64,000 bases of DNA from Zoogloea sp. (GTDB lineage: Bacteria > Pseudomonadota > Gammaproteobacteria > Burkholderiales > Rhodocyclaceae). This document shows positions 43,304 through 52,297 of the stretch, one piece after another (the first letter of the stretch is position 1; every line of letters begins with the position of its first letter). The notes below the pieces were generated by a model. The model did not search any database. It worked only from the letters and a program-made list of their open reading frames with translations, and was not told the DNA's origin. The stretch is taken from the NCBI GenBank assembly GCA_016720685.1, contig JADKKC010000022.1, positions 1 to 64,000 on the forward strand, read 5' to 3'. A program made the translations under genes and the position numbers.

Positions 43304-43971
43304 AGGAAGGTTTTGCCGGCATGATCGTGGACGTGGCGAGCAAGGAATATCCCAAGGTCGTTTCCATGCTGGGCCTCGTCGGCATCAACCCGGCCGAGCT
43401 GGGCGAGAAGGTTTCGGTGGGCATCGTGGCCGGCGTCAATGGCCTGCTCGACGAGGTGGCCCGCGACCCGCAGCACCCGCGCCGCGCCGCCTTCAACGAA
43501 CTGGTTGCCGGCTACATCGAACGCCTCAAGCACGACGAGGCCTTCCGGCTGCGCATCGAGCAGGTCAAGCGCGATTTCCTCGCCCACCCCGGCGTTGCGG
43601 CCTACCTGCACGAGTTGTGGGACGAACTGCGCGACTGGCTCGCCCGCGACATGGGCCGCCCTGATTCCCGTGTGCGCCGCAAGATCGCGTCGGCCGCCGC
43701 GGCCATTGGCGTCAGCATGGCCGGCAACCCGGCCCTGCGCGATTCGGTCAATGAGCACATCGAGCACACCGTCGAAAGCCTTGCCCCCGAACTGCGCGAC
43801 GGACTCTCGCGCCACATTGCCAGCACCATGCGCGCCTGGAACGACGAAGACCTCGTGCGCGAGATCGAACACAGCGTTGGCCGCGACCTGCAGTTCATCC
43901 GCTTGAACGGCACCGTCGTAGGCGGCCTTATCGGCGTGGCGCTCTACGCCGTGACCCACCTCATCACCTGA
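43300..43971 (+). CDS. DUF445 (YjiN-like) protein, C-terminal part (frame-split)
   Basis: 223 codons starting at the GTG that overlaps the preceding stop (GTGA). Continues the DUF445 helical repeats (LLDEVARDPQHPRRAAFNELV, GMGRPDSR-like DMGRPDSRVRRKIASAA) and ends with a C-terminal membrane helix (NGTVVGGLIGVALYAVTHL). Could be translated by re-initiation at the overlap, but it lacks a ribosome site of its own. Best read as the second half of the split gene. Confidence 0.8.
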   Translation: MKEGFAGMIVDVASKEYPKVVSMLGLVGINPAELGEKVSVGIVAGVNGLLDEVARDPQHPRRAAFNELVAGYIERLKHDEAFRLRIEQVKRDFLAHPGVAAYLHELWDELRDWLARDMGRPDSRVRRKIASAAAAIGVSMAGNPALRDSVNEHIEHTVESLAPELRDGLSRHIASTMRAWNDEDLVREIEHSVGRDLQFIRLNGTVVGGLIGVALYAVTHLIT

Positions 43972-43977
43972 TTTGCC

Positions 43978-45120
43978 ATGACCCTCCGCATCAGCAGCAA
44001 CTTCGACTCCGGCGCCATCGAGGTGCTCTCCATCGACAAGCCCGACGACATCCGCCTGCGCCTGCGGGCCGACCAGGGCGTGGGCGGCGACGCGGCCTTT
44101 CGCCAGTGGTTCCACTTCCGCCTTCACGGCGCGGCGGGGCAGGCCGTGCGGCTGGTCTTCGAGAACGCCGCCGAGGCCGCCTATCCGGACGGATGGCCGG
44201 GCTACCGCTGCGCGGCTTCGTACGATCGCCGCAACTGGTTCCGCATCGGCGAAACCCGCTTTGAAAACGGCCAGCTGATCGTCGAACACACGCCCGAGCG
44301 CAACAGCATCTATTACGCCTACTTCGAGCCGTACTCCCACGAGCGCCACCTCGATCTGCTCGGCCGCGTGGAAATGTCGCCTTACGCCAGCGTCAGCAAT
44401 CTCGGTGCCACCGTGGACGGGCGTGATCTCGATCTCGTCACCATCGGCCGCCCCATGCCCGGCAAGCTGCCGATCTGGATCATTGCGCGCCAGCATCCGG
44501 GCGAGAGCATGGCCGAATGGTTTGTCGAAGGGCTGCTCGAACGCCTGCTCGACGGCGCCGATCCGGTAGCCCGCCGCATCCGCGAAAAAGCCGTGCTCTA
44601 CCTTGTGCCCAACATGAACCCGGACGGCGCCATCCGCGGCAACCTGCGCACCAACGCCGCAGGAGCCAACCTCAACCGCGAATGGCGCGAGCCCACGCTG
44701 GCCCGCAGCCCCGAAGTGCTGCTGGTGAGGCAGGCCATGGAGGAGAGCGGGGTCGATCTCTTTCTCGACATCCACGGCGACGAAGCACTGCCCTACGTGT
44801 TCTTTTCCACGGCCGAGGAAGTGCCCGGTTTTTCGGATGCGCAGCGCGCCCGCCAGGCCCGTTTCGTCGAGGTCTTCCAGGCCGCCAGCCCGGACTTCCA
44901 GACCGAGCATGGTTATCTCTCCGGCCGCTTCAAGGATGAACTCCTGACCCTCGCCTCCAAATGGGTGGCGCACCGCTTTGGCTGTGTTTCGATCACGCTG
45001 GAAATGCCCTTCAAGGACAACGCCAATCTGCCCGACGGCCTCACCGGCTGGAACGGCGAGCGCAGCAAGCGCCTTGGCGCAGCCATGCTCAATCCCATCC
45101 TGGCGCACCTCGCCGATTGA
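43978..45120 (+). CDS. M14 family carboxypeptidase, cytosolic type
   Basis: 380 residues. An N-terminal beta domain (WFHFRLHGAAGQAVRLVFENA, YFEPYSHERH) of the cytosolic-carboxypeptidase group precedes the zinc peptidase domain: ARQHPGESMAEWFVEG (His, Glu ligands), VPNMNPDGAIRGNLRTNAAGANLNREW, and DIHGDEALPYVF (third His). Likely a peptidase acting in the cytoplasm; no signal peptide. Six bases after the DUF445 gene. Confidence 0.92.
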   Translation: MTLRISSNFDSGAIEVLSIDKPDDIRLRLRADQGVGGDAAFRQWFHFRLHGAAGQAVRLVFENAAEAAYPDGWPGYRCAASYDRRNWFRIGETRFENGQLIVEHTPERNSIYYAYFEPYSHERHLDLLGRVEMSPYASVSNLGATVDGRDLDLVTIGRPMPGKLPIWIIARQHPGESMAEWFVEGLLERLLDGADPVARRIREKAVLYLVPNMNPDGAIRGNLRTNAAGANLNREWREPTLARSPEVLLVRQAMEESGVDLFLDIHGDEALPYVFFSTAEEVPGFSDAQRARQARFVEVFQAASPDFQTEHGYLSGRFKDELLTLASKWVAHRFGCVSITLEMPFKDNANLPDGLTGWNGERSKRLGAAMLNPILAHLAD

Positions 45121-45361
45121 AAAGAGGGCTGATTCAGGAAAGGCCTTTGCCGCATCGAGTGCAGCGCGCAATACGGCTAACAGTTTGCAGGCGCTGTCCG
45201 TGCGGCTCACTTCCACATCGCGCTCGCCCGCTTCCATCTTTGAGCGTTTTTCGGCGATTGAAAAAAATCCCGAAATTTCTGAAATTCGTGTCATCCACCG
45301 GGCGAAGCCCTGCGTTAAGGCTGTACAGGTGAGCGATCACCGGTTTTCACAGGAGAAGTCG

Positions 45362-45646
45362 ATGGGCAGTTATTACAACGAGTCCTACGCAGAGTTTCTG
45401 GATTCCCTCAAAGCCGCAGGCGTAGTGATCCGCAACGAGAGTGAAGTGCGTGAGCGGCTGGCTGAATCCCAGCGCTGGAGAACGGCATTCATGACCCTGG
45501 CCGCCAACGGTCGTACGCTCGGTATCGAGTTTTCGGTGGCAGGCAAGAGCAGCGATCCGCGTGCCGTGCAGCGTGTGCTTGCCGAGCATGCCTTCCCCGC
45601 CGAAAAGGAAGCGGCTTTCATCGCCCAGCTTACGGCTGATCGCTGA
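45362..45646 (+). CDS. conserved-looking small protein, unknown function
   Basis: 94 residues with AGGAG ahead of ATG 45362. Starts MGSYYNESYAEFLDSLKAAG and is soluble, mixed helix. I do not recognise a family. A clear terminator follows. The 241 bases upstream, after the carboxypeptidase gene, contain no gene I can support and probably hold its promoter. Confidence 0.7.
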   Translation: MGSYYNESYAEFLDSLKAAGVVIRNESEVRERLAESQRWRTAFMTLAANGRTLGIEFSVAGKSSDPRAVQRVLAEHAFPAEKEAAFIAQLTADR

Positions 45647-45692
45647 GCGGTCACGGGCGGCAGCCCGGCCGGGCCAGACCCGGCAAGTCAAA

Positions 45693-45736
45693 CAAAAACC
45701 CTACCTCCCGCACTGCGGTCGGTAGGGTTTCTTTTT
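45693..45736 (+). terminator. terminator after the small protein
   Basis: AAACCCTACC (45696-45705) pairs perfectly with GGTAGGGTTT (45721-45730), followed by CTTTTTG. A run of A on the left side makes it possibly bidirectional, also serving the exbD end. Confidence 0.88.
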
Positions 45737-45857
45737 GCTGCGGGCCAGTCGAATGGCACGGGTGTGCTCCATGCCCATCGTCGTCAGGCATGAGCCCGAG
45801 GCCGCGTTTGCGCAAATGGCCCGGTGCTTTTTGGGCTGCAAGGGCTGAAACCGGCCG

Positions 45858-46271
45858 CTACCTGCCCGGTTCCGTCACGAAGGCCACCTTGCCCAACCCG
45901 TGCCGGCTGGCTGACGACAGCAGCTGCGCCACGTGGTCGTACTCGGCATGGCGATCCACTTGCAGGTGCAGTTCCGGCTGGGGCTGGCGGCTTGCCGCGG
46001 TGGCGAGGCGGTCTTCGAGCGCTTCGGAGGGCAGGGTTTCGCCGTTCCAGCTGAGCGCGCCGTCGGCCTTGATGGCCAGCTGGACTTTCTCCGGCTTGAT
46101 CTCTAAAGCCTGGCTGCTGGCTTGGGGCAAATCCAGCTTTACCGCGTGGTTGATCACCGGCACGGTGATGATGAAGATGATCAGCAGCACCAGCATCACG
46201 TCCACCAGCGGCGTCATGTTGATCTCCGACATCACCTCGCCGTCGTCGTCCAGATCGGTGTGAAAGCTCAT
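45858..46271 (-). CDS. exbD: biopolymer transport protein ExbD
   Basis: 137 residues. One membrane helix near the N terminus (INMTPLVDVMLVLLIIFIITVPV) carries the essential Asp of ExbD/TolR proteins; the periplasmic domain follows. With ExbB it uses proton flow to energise TonB. It overlaps the exbB stop by four bases. Confidence 0.95.
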   Translation of the reverse strand: MSFHTDLDDDGEVMSEINMTPLVDVMLVLLIIFIITVPVINHAVKLDLPQASSQALEIKPEKVQLAIKADGALSWNGETLPSEALEDRLATAASRQPQPELHLQVDRHAEYDHVAQLLSSASRHGLGKVAFVTEPGR

Positions 46272-46996
46272 CGCGCTTCCTTTCGGGCCGGCAGCGGATG
46301 CACGCTGGATGCGGTCTTGCGCACCTTGCCGCCGGTGACGAGGTAGGCGTGCAGGTCGTGGGCAAAGTGCTTGAGACTGGCCAGGATTTCCTTGTTGCCG
46401 CGCACCAGCGCGTTGTAGCCCAGCACCGCCGGAATCGCCACGGCGAGGCCGGCGGCGGTCATCACCAGCGATTCGCCCACCGGGCCGGCCACCTTGTCGA
46501 GGGTGGCCTGGCCGGCTGCGCCGATGCCGATCAGCGCGTGGTAGATGCCCCACACGGTGCCGAACAAGCCGATGAAGGGCGCGGTGCTGCCCACCGAGGC
46601 GAGGATCGCCATGCCGGATTGCAGGCGGCCGGTGGTGTCGTCGATGGACTGGCGCAGATTGCTGGTGATCCAGTCATTGAGGCCGAGCACGCCGTGGAGT
46701 TCGTCCCGGTGGCTGGTGTGGTGGCTCACTGCCTCGGTGCCGCGGCTGGCCAGTTCGCGAAACGGATTGTCGGTGCCGGCCGGGGCGAGGGCGGCGAGGC
46801 CCGCGTCGAAGCTGGTAGCGTGCCAGAACTGCTTTGAGCCGGCGCTCATGCGGCGCAGTTGCAGCAGGTTCCAGGCCTTGACGACGATCACCGACCAGGA
46901 CGCCAGCGACATGAGGATGAGCATGATGGCCACGGCGTGGGAGACGCCGTCGCCCTGGGCCCAGATGCGGGCCAGGCTGAAAGTGGAATCGTTCAT
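46268..46996 (-). CDS. exbB: MotA/TolQ/ExbB proton channel family protein ExbB
   Basis: 242 residues, three membrane helices. Signature LGLNDWITSNLRQSI, ASVGSTAPFIGLFGTVWGIYHALIGIG and PVGESLVMTAAGLAVAIPAVLGYN. Forms the proton channel around ExbD. Located between tonB (12-base gap) and exbD. Confidence 0.95.
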   Translation of the reverse strand: MNDSTFSLARIWAQGDGVSHAVAIMLILMSLASWSVIVVKAWNLLQLRRMSAGSKQFWHATSFDAGLAALAPAGTDNPFRELASRGTEAVSHHTSHRDELHGVLGLNDWITSNLRQSIDDTTGRLQSGMAILASVGSTAPFIGLFGTVWGIYHALIGIGAAGQATLDKVAGPVGESLVMTAAGLAVAIPAVLGYNALVRGNKEILASLKHFAHDLHAYLVTGGKVRKTASSVHPLPARKEAR

Positions 46997-47008
46997 GGGC
47001 TTTGCCTT

Positions 47009-47772
47009 TCAGGATGCGGAAGTAAGAGTGAAATCGATGGGTACCTTGACGGCGCCGGCAACCGGCTGATCGCCCTGGCGCGCCGGCACGAAGCGCCAGC
47101 TGCGCAGCACGGTTTCGCGGGCGATGTCGTCGAGCCGCGAAAAACCGCTGCTCCTGGCGATGCTGACCTCGGTGGGCCGGCCGTCGACGCCCACCTGCAC
47201 GCGCAGCAGCACGCGGCCTTCCTCGCCCATGCGCTTCGAGGCGCTGGGGTAGGGCGGGGCAGGATTGGCCAGGTAGGCGGCGTCGAAACGCGGTGCCGTG
47301 ATGGCCACCGGGGCGGCGGGCGCTTCCTTTGCGGGGGCGCCGTGGCTACCGGGGCCGGGGCGGCTGCGGGGGCGCTGCTTTCAACCGGGTTGGTGGCGAT
47401 GGCGGCCGAGGTGAGGGTCGGCTTGTCGGCTGCGCGGGGCTGGGGCGCGGGCCGGGGCTGGGCTTTTGGGGTCGGCGTTTTTTCCCGCACTTCGGGCCTG
47501 GCCTTGGGGGCGGGCTGCGGCGCGGGGGCCGGCGCGTCCGGCGTGATGAGGCTGACCGTGAGATAGGGCTGTGGCGGGGTGATCGGTGCCGGCATCTCGC
47601 TCATCCCGACCACCAACGCTGCCAGCAGCGCAGCGTGCAGCAGCACCGCCACGCCAAGGCCAAGGCCGTTGCGGCGGACGGTGGACGCGGGCGCGGTGCG
47701 CGGCATGGCGAGAAACGGAGCCGGCAACGCGAGGGCGTCGGGCGGCGCGAACGCCAGCGGGGCGGCAGTCAT
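47009..47772 (-). pseudogene. tonB: energy transducer TonB, frame broken
   Basis: N-terminal frame: membrane anchor (NGLGLGVAVLLHAALLAALVVG) after a cytoplasmic lead, followed by a Pro-rich periplasmic linker (PAPQPAPKARPEVREKTPTP). The C-terminal TonB domain (NPAPPYPSASKRMGEEGRVLLRVQVG ... RLDDIARETVLRSWRFVPA) lies in another frame. One extra C in the five-C run (G run at 47333-47337 on the plus strand) restores a 254-residue protein. So TonB is disrupted here by a one-base loss, a possible sequence error or phase-variable tract. The start at 47772 has GGAG upstream. Confidence 0.85.
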
Positions 47773-47919
47773 GTCGATCTCCAGAAAAGGACGTTTCCTG
47801 GCTGGCTTGCGACATGCCGACGGGCAGTGCTGGCTGGCTGGGGTTTGCGATTGCGTGTTCGCGTGATGGGCGGACACGGCGCTGATTCAGGCCTTGGTTC
47901 AGGCGTGAATCAGATTAAC

Positions 47920-47943
47920 GCAAATAAGAATGATTCGCATTTT
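47920..47943 (-). promoter_or_regulatory. Fur box upstream of tonB-exbBD
   Basis: Read on the minus strand: AAATGCGAATCATTCTTATT followed by TGC. This is very close to the classic bacterial Fur-box/TonB-operon sites (GATGCGAATCATTCTCATTTG type) with overlapping NAT(A/T)AT-like hexamers. It stands about 150 bases before the tonB start, in a locally AT-rich patch. Iron-repressed expression of tonB-exbB-exbD is inferred. Confidence 0.8.
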
Positions 47944-48133
47944 ATGGATGAAGTCCGGGAAGGTCAAGCGAAGGCGGGCCGTTCCGGCGGGAAAAATGGG
48001 AAGGGAAAAGAGAAAAGGGCCGTGGTTTCAGCCTGGCTGAGGCCGGGAAGCCTTCTCAAAGGACGACCTGCAGCCAAGTTCACTGCACCCACCGGCTGGA
48101 TGCTGGCCCGTGCAGAAACTGCCGTGTCGTTTC

Positions 48134-48172
48134 AAAACCCGCAACAAGCCATGCCGGATTGTTGCGGGTTTG
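48134..48172 (-). terminator. terminator of the CHAT-like/TPR gene
   Basis: AAACCCGCAACAA (48135-48147) pairs perfectly with TTGTTGCGGGTTT (48159-48171). On the minus strand it ends in TTTT. It lies directly downstream of the 48181 stop. Confidence 0.88.
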
Positions 48173-48180
48173 TCGTCAGG

Positions 48181-49134
48181 TCAGGCCCCCAGCGCTTCGC
48201 GCAGTTCGCGCACCTGGCCGATGCCGTCGAGGTCGCGCAGGGTGGTGAAGGCGTCTTCGGCGGTGTTGAGGGTTTCGAGGGCTTCGTCGCGCAGGCCGCC
48301 CATGGCAAGCACCTGGACAAGCAGCAGGCCGATGCCGCCGATGGCGTCGGGCTGGCCGTACTGGCAGCTCAGGTGGAAAGCTTCGGCGAGCTCTTCGTAG
48401 ATCTGCTGCAGGTTGCCGCTTTCGTGTTCGCCACGGGCGAGGCGGATGTTGGCCATGGAGTAGCGGATGTGGGCCAGGCCTTCGTGATCGCCCAGGGCGG
48501 TGACGGCCGGCAGGCGCTCGGTTTGCATGGCCATGGCTTCGTCGAGCTTGCCCTGGGCAAACAAGACGTCGGCGATGCGGCCCTGGGTGATGGCTTTTTC
48601 GCGGTTGTCGTCGAGGCGCTCGAACACGGTCAGCACTTCCTTGCCCAGGATCTCGAGGGCTTCGTCGAGCTTGTTTTCGGCCAGCAGGTTTTCGGCAAAG
48701 CCACGTCGGGCAACGGCGCCGGTGGCCGCTTCGATGTCTTCGGCCGAGGCTTCGCCACGTACGCGGACAATCTCGAAGGGACGCGCCGGATCGGCGGCGA
48801 TGAAGCCCTGCACGTCGGCGAGGAGTTCCCACGGGCAGGCGAGGAGGGCGGCGGCGAGGGGTTCGTCCGGGTTGGCGGCACGAATCTCGAGGCGCTGCGG
48901 GCCTTCGCTGCGGGCCCAGGTGCTGATCCAGGTCGGGATGTTGAGCCAGGCGAAGATTTCGCGGCCGATGGCGAGCAGCGCGTCGTCGTTGTTGGCACGG
49001 GCGGCCTCCCGGCAGCGGACGGTCCAGGCCTGCAGGCGGCGCAGGGCGTCGGCGCTGTCGAGCCGCAGTTCGTCGGGGGCGCCGTCGAGGTGGCAGTAGA
49101 GGTCGGTGGCGGTGGGCTCGATGATGGCGTGCAT
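48181..49134 (-). CDS. CHAT-like N-terminal segment fused to TPR repeats
   Basis: 317 residues. Residues about 1-125 resemble the lead-in of CHAT (caspase-like) proteins, including the hallmark LLACPWELLADVQGFIA and the following PARPFEIVRV. The catalytic His and Cys segments expected next are absent; the chain passes directly into TPR-type helices (FAENLLAENKLDEALEILGKE, RIADVLFAQGKLDEAMAM, RYSMANIRLARGEHE). Either a naturally short relative or a gene with an in-frame internal loss. Divergent from the TonB-dependent receptor gene. Confidence 0.72.
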   Translation of the reverse strand: MHAIIEPTATDLYCHLDGAPDELRLDSADALRRLQAWTVRCREAARANNDDALLAIGREIFAWLNIPTWISTWARSEGPQRLEIRAANPDEPLAAALLACPWELLADVQGFIAADPARPFEIVRVRGEASAEDIEAATGAVARRGFAENLLAENKLDEALEILGKEVLTVFERLDDNREKAITQGRIADVLFAQGKLDEAMAMQTERLPAVTALGDHEGLAHIRYSMANIRLARGEHESGNLQQIYEELAEAFHLSCQYGQPDAIGGIGLLLVQVLAMGGLRDEALETLNTAEDAFTTLRDLDGIGQVRELREALGA

Positions 49135-49305
49135 GGCGTTTCGTCCGGTCGGCGGAGCGGGAAGGGGAAGGGGCGTCGATCATACCGGGCGAGCCCGGAA
49201 GGGACCAAGCCGCTGCGCCCGTTGCGGGTCGGGAGTTTCTCCCATGGTGTGCCGGGCAGCGCGCCGGTAGTCTCTGCAAAAAATACGATAACGGAGACTT
49301 CGATC

Positions 49306-51747
49306 ATGCTGCACCCAACCCGTCCGCTGCCGCCCCTTCACCCGCTGGTTTCGGCGCTTGCCCTGTGTTTTGCGCTGCCTGCCCAGGCCGTCGACGAGCC
49401 TGCAACCGTCGCTCCGACGGTCACGGTGATCGGCCAGACGCCGTTGCCGGGGCTGGAGCTGCCCCTTGGGCAGATTGCCGCACCGGTGCAGTCGGCCACG
49501 GCCGGGGATATCGATGGCAGCGGCGCGCTGGATGTGTCGGCCTTCATGAACCGCCGGCTGGGTGGCGTGCATGTGAACGAGGTGCAGGGCAACCCTTTCC
49601 AGATGGACGTGAATTACCGCGGCTACACGGCCTCGCCGCTGCTGGGCACGCCCCAGGGCCTGTCGGTGTATTTCGACGGCGTGCGCATCAACCAGCCGTT
49701 TGGCGACGTGGTGAGCTGGGATCTGATTCCGAAGGCGGCGATCGCCTCAATGAACCTGATGCCCGGCTCCAACCCGCTGTTCGGCCTCAACACCCTGGGC
49801 GGCGCGCTGGCCATCCAGACCAAGGAAGGGCGCAGCCATCCGGGGAGTTCGGTGCAGGTGACGGGCGGCTCGAACAGCCGCCGTTCGCTGGAGCTGGAGC
49901 ACGGCGGTTTCAACGACAAGGGGCTGGAATGGTTCGTGGCCGGCAACCTGTTTCGCGACAGCGGCTGGCGCACCAACTCGCCCTCCGACGTGCGCCAGTT
50001 TTTTGGCAAGCTAGGCTGGCAGGACGCCCGCACCGACCTGGACCTGACGCTGGCCTACGCCGACAACAGGCTCAATGGCAACGGCCTTCAGGAGCGCCGT
50101 CTGCTGGCCCGCGACTACAGCAGCATCTATACCCAGCCGGACATCACGCAGAACCGCTCGCTTTTTGTGAACCTCACCGGCAAGCACAGCCTGAGCGACG
50201 CGCTGATGATTTCCGGCAACGTCTATTACCGCAAGATCAACACGGCCACCCACAACGGCGACCTGAACGAGGCTTCGCTCGAACAGAACGTTTACCTGCC
50301 CGGCGAAACCGCTGCCGGCACGCCGTTTCCGTCGGCGGCCTGCATCGCCAACGCCCTGGCGGCCGACCAGCCCAACGAGAAGTGCACCGGCCTCATCAAC
50401 CGCAGCCGCAGCAGCCAGGAAAACCTGGGCTTTTCCGGCCAGGCGAGTTTTTCCGGCGAGCTGGCCGGGCGCAAGAACCTCTTCATAGCCGGCGCCGGCT
50501 ATGACCAGAGCCAGATCCACTTTCAGCAGTCCGGTCAGTACGGCTACATCAATGCTGACCGCAGCGTGACCCCGGTGGCGGCCTGGGCGGATGGCTCCCA
50601 GAGCGCCGATCCCGGTGAAACCAGCCTCGACTCACGGGTGAGCCTTGGCGGCCGCACCCGCACCTGGAGCCTTTTTGCCACCGACACGCTGTCGCTCAGC
50701 GAGCGCTGGCACGCCACCCTTTCCGGTCGCTATAACCGCAGCACGGTGAGCAATCGCGACCAGCTCAATCCCGGCGGCGGGGCCGATTCGCTCGACGGCG
50801 ATCACCGCTTCCAGCGCTTCAACCCGGCCGTCGGCCTTACCTACACGCCGTCCCGCGCCTGGAATGCCTACGCCGGTTACAGCGAAGGCAGCCGCACCCC
50901 CACGGCCATCGAGCTTGGCTGCGCCAACCCGGACAACCCCTGCAAGCTGCCCAACGCCATGGCCGGCGATCCGCCGCTCAAGCAGGTTGTGACCAAGACC
51001 TGGGACTTCGGCCTGCGCGGCCAGGCGAGCAGCGTGACCCGCTGGAACCTGGGCCTGTTCCGCGCCGAGAACCACGACGACATTCTTTTTGTGGCGGATG
51101 ACCAGCTTGGCTACGGCTATTTCAAGAACTTCGGCAAGACCCGCCGGCAGGGCGTGGAGGCCGGTGCCAGCACCGCCATCGGGGCCCTCAGCCTGGCGCT
51201 CAACTACACGTTCATCGACGCGACCTATCGCTCGGTCGAGAGCGTGGGCGGGGCCGGCAACAGCACCAACAGCGCCGGCGCCGGCCTAGAGGGCAGCATC
51301 GCGATCCACCCGGGCAACCGTATTCCGCTGATTCCGCGCCACCTCGTCAAGGCCTCGGCCGACTACCGCCTCACGCCGGCGCTGTCACTGGGTGCCGACA
51401 TGATCGCGGTGTCCGGCGCCTTTGCCCGCGGCAACGAGAACAACCAGCACCAGGCCGACGGCAGCACCTACCTGGGCCCGGGCCGCTCCGCGGGCTACGC
51501 GCTGATGAACCTCGGTGCGCGCTACGACATGAGCCGCGGGCTGCAGCTTTTCGGGCAGATCAACAACCTGTTCGACCGCCAGTACGCAAGCGCGGCGCAA
51601 CTCGGCTCGACGGCCTTTTCGGCCGGCGGCAGCGTGGTGACACGGCCTTTCGGGCAGGTGGGAGGCGATTATCCGCAGGTCGGCTCGACCTTCTACGCAC
51701 CGGGCGCGCCGCGTACCTTCTGGGTGGGCCTGCGCTACAGCCTGTGA
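49306..51747 (+). CDS. TonB-dependent outer-membrane receptor
   Basis: 813 residues. Signal peptide (LHPLVSALALCFALPAQAV), TonB-box-like PTVTVIG, plug domain (ALDVSAFMNRRLGGVHVN, NYRGYTASPLLGTPQGLSVYFDGVRINQPFG, GSNPLFGLNTLGGALAIQTKEG), then a beta-barrel ending FWVGLRYSL with aromatic final residues. The substrate is unknown; the plug is of the group without a clear siderophore signature. The frame is open upstream to 47329 but the signal peptide fixes the start at 49306. Confidence 0.94.
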   Translation: MLHPTRPLPPLHPLVSALALCFALPAQAVDEPATVAPTVTVIGQTPLPGLELPLGQIAAPVQSATAGDIDGSGALDVSAFMNRRLGGVHVNEVQGNPFQMDVNYRGYTASPLLGTPQGLSVYFDGVRINQPFGDVVSWDLIPKAAIASMNLMPGSNPLFGLNTLGGALAIQTKEGRSHPGSSVQVTGGSNSRRSLELEHGGFNDKGLEWFVAGNLFRDSGWRTNSPSDVRQFFGKLGWQDARTDLDLTLAYADNRLNGNGLQERRLLARDYSSIYTQPDITQNRSLFVNLTGKHSLSDALMISGNVYYRKINTATHNGDLNEASLEQNVYLPGETAAGTPFPSAACIANALAADQPNEKCTGLINRSRSSQENLGFSGQASFSGELAGRKNLFIAGAGYDQSQIHFQQSGQYGYINADRSVTPVAAWADGSQSADPGETSLDSRVSLGGRTRTWSLFATDTLSLSERWHATLSGRYNRSTVSNRDQLNPGGGADSLDGDHRFQRFNPAVGLTYTPSRAWNAYAGYSEGSRTPTAIELGCANPDNPCKLPNAMAGDPPLKQVVTKTWDFGLRGQASSVTRWNLGLFRAENHDDILFVADDQLGYGYFKNFGKTRRQGVEAGASTAIGALSLALNYTFIDATYRSVESVGGAGNSTNSAGAGLEGSIAIHPGNRIPLIPRHLVKASADYRLTPALSLGADMIAVSGAFARGNENNQHQADGSTYLGPGRSAGYALMNLGARYDMSRGLQLFGQINNLFDRQYASAAQLGSTAFSAGGSVVTRPFGQVGGDYPQVGSTFYAPGAPRTFWVGLRYSL

Positions 51748-51760
51748 GCGGAGGGCGAGC

Positions 51761-52297
51761 ATGGACATGAGCGGCTTCGAAGACGACGAACGCCGTCGTG
51801 TGACGTCTGCCTTGCACGAGGAAATCGGCCAGGCGCTGACCGCGCTGCGCGCCAACAATGCCTTTCTGCTGCGCCAGACCGCCGCCCGGCCGGATCTGCA
51901 CGCCGCCGCGCGGGATGTGGAAATCCAGGGCGCGCAGATCGCCCGCAGCCTTCACGCGCTGCTGCATCCGGCGCCGCTGCCCGAGGAGGCCGCCCAGGCG
52001 CTGCAGCCGCAGCTCCACGAACTGCTGAAAAGCTGGCAGGATTCCTCCCGCCAGTCGGCCCGCTGCCGGCTTGAAATCCGGCCGCCTCATCTTGTCCTGC
52101 CCCGTGACCTCAGCCTGACCCTTTGCCGCATGATCCATGAAGCGCTCCAGCACATTGCCCGCCAGGCCCTCACTCGCCCGGTAAGTCTCTCCGTGCGCGT
52201 TGCGGATGACGACCCCGCGGTGCTGCGCTGGGAGCTTGCCAGCGAGTCCCTGTGCCTTGCCGCCAGCCTGCCGCTGGCCACGGAGGGCGCACCATGA
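51761..52297 (+). CDS. short histidine-kinase-like protein, degenerate ATPase
   Basis: 178 residues. An H-box of the HisKA_3 type is present (SALHEEIGQALTALRANN, His19), followed by a region resembling the N box (CRMIHEALQHIARQA). The usual DxGxG and G2 motifs are absent, and the sensor domain is missing. It overlaps the LuxR regulator start by four bases (ATGA). It may be a phosphotransfer or scaffold partner rather than an active kinase. Confidence 0.75.
   Translation: MDMSGFEDDERRRVTSALHEEIGQALTALRANNAFLLRQTAARPDLHAAARDVEIQGAQIARSLHALLHPAPLPEEAAQALQPQLHELLKSWQDSSRQSARCRLEIRPPHLVLPRDLSLTLCRMIHEALQHIARQALTRPVSLSVRVADDDPAVLRWELASESLCLAASLPLATEGAP

Larger units (their letters stand above)
47773..48180. 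other. 408-base non-coding gap upstream of tonB
   Basis: Holds the Fur-box match near 47920 and, at its far end, the terminator of the TPR gene. The rest shows no frame with a plausible product; a long plus-strand open frame through here is the antisense shadow of tonB and an unsupported extension of the receptor gene. Confidence 0.6.

Noticed and set aside
42682..45294. 870-codon minus-strand open frame opposite DUF445 and the carboxypeptidase
   Set aside because: Antisense shadow caused by high GC third positions; both plus-strand genes have clear families.
45121..45361. Small minus-strand frame starting at 45294
   Set aside because: It continues straight into the antisense shadow of the carboxypeptidase gene and has no recognised family or ribosome site.
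47329..49305. Long open plus-strand extension upstream of the TonB-dependent receptor (frame open from 47329)
   Set aside because: Signal peptide and plug start at 49306; the upstream part is antisense to tonB and the TPR gene, with no recognisable domain.
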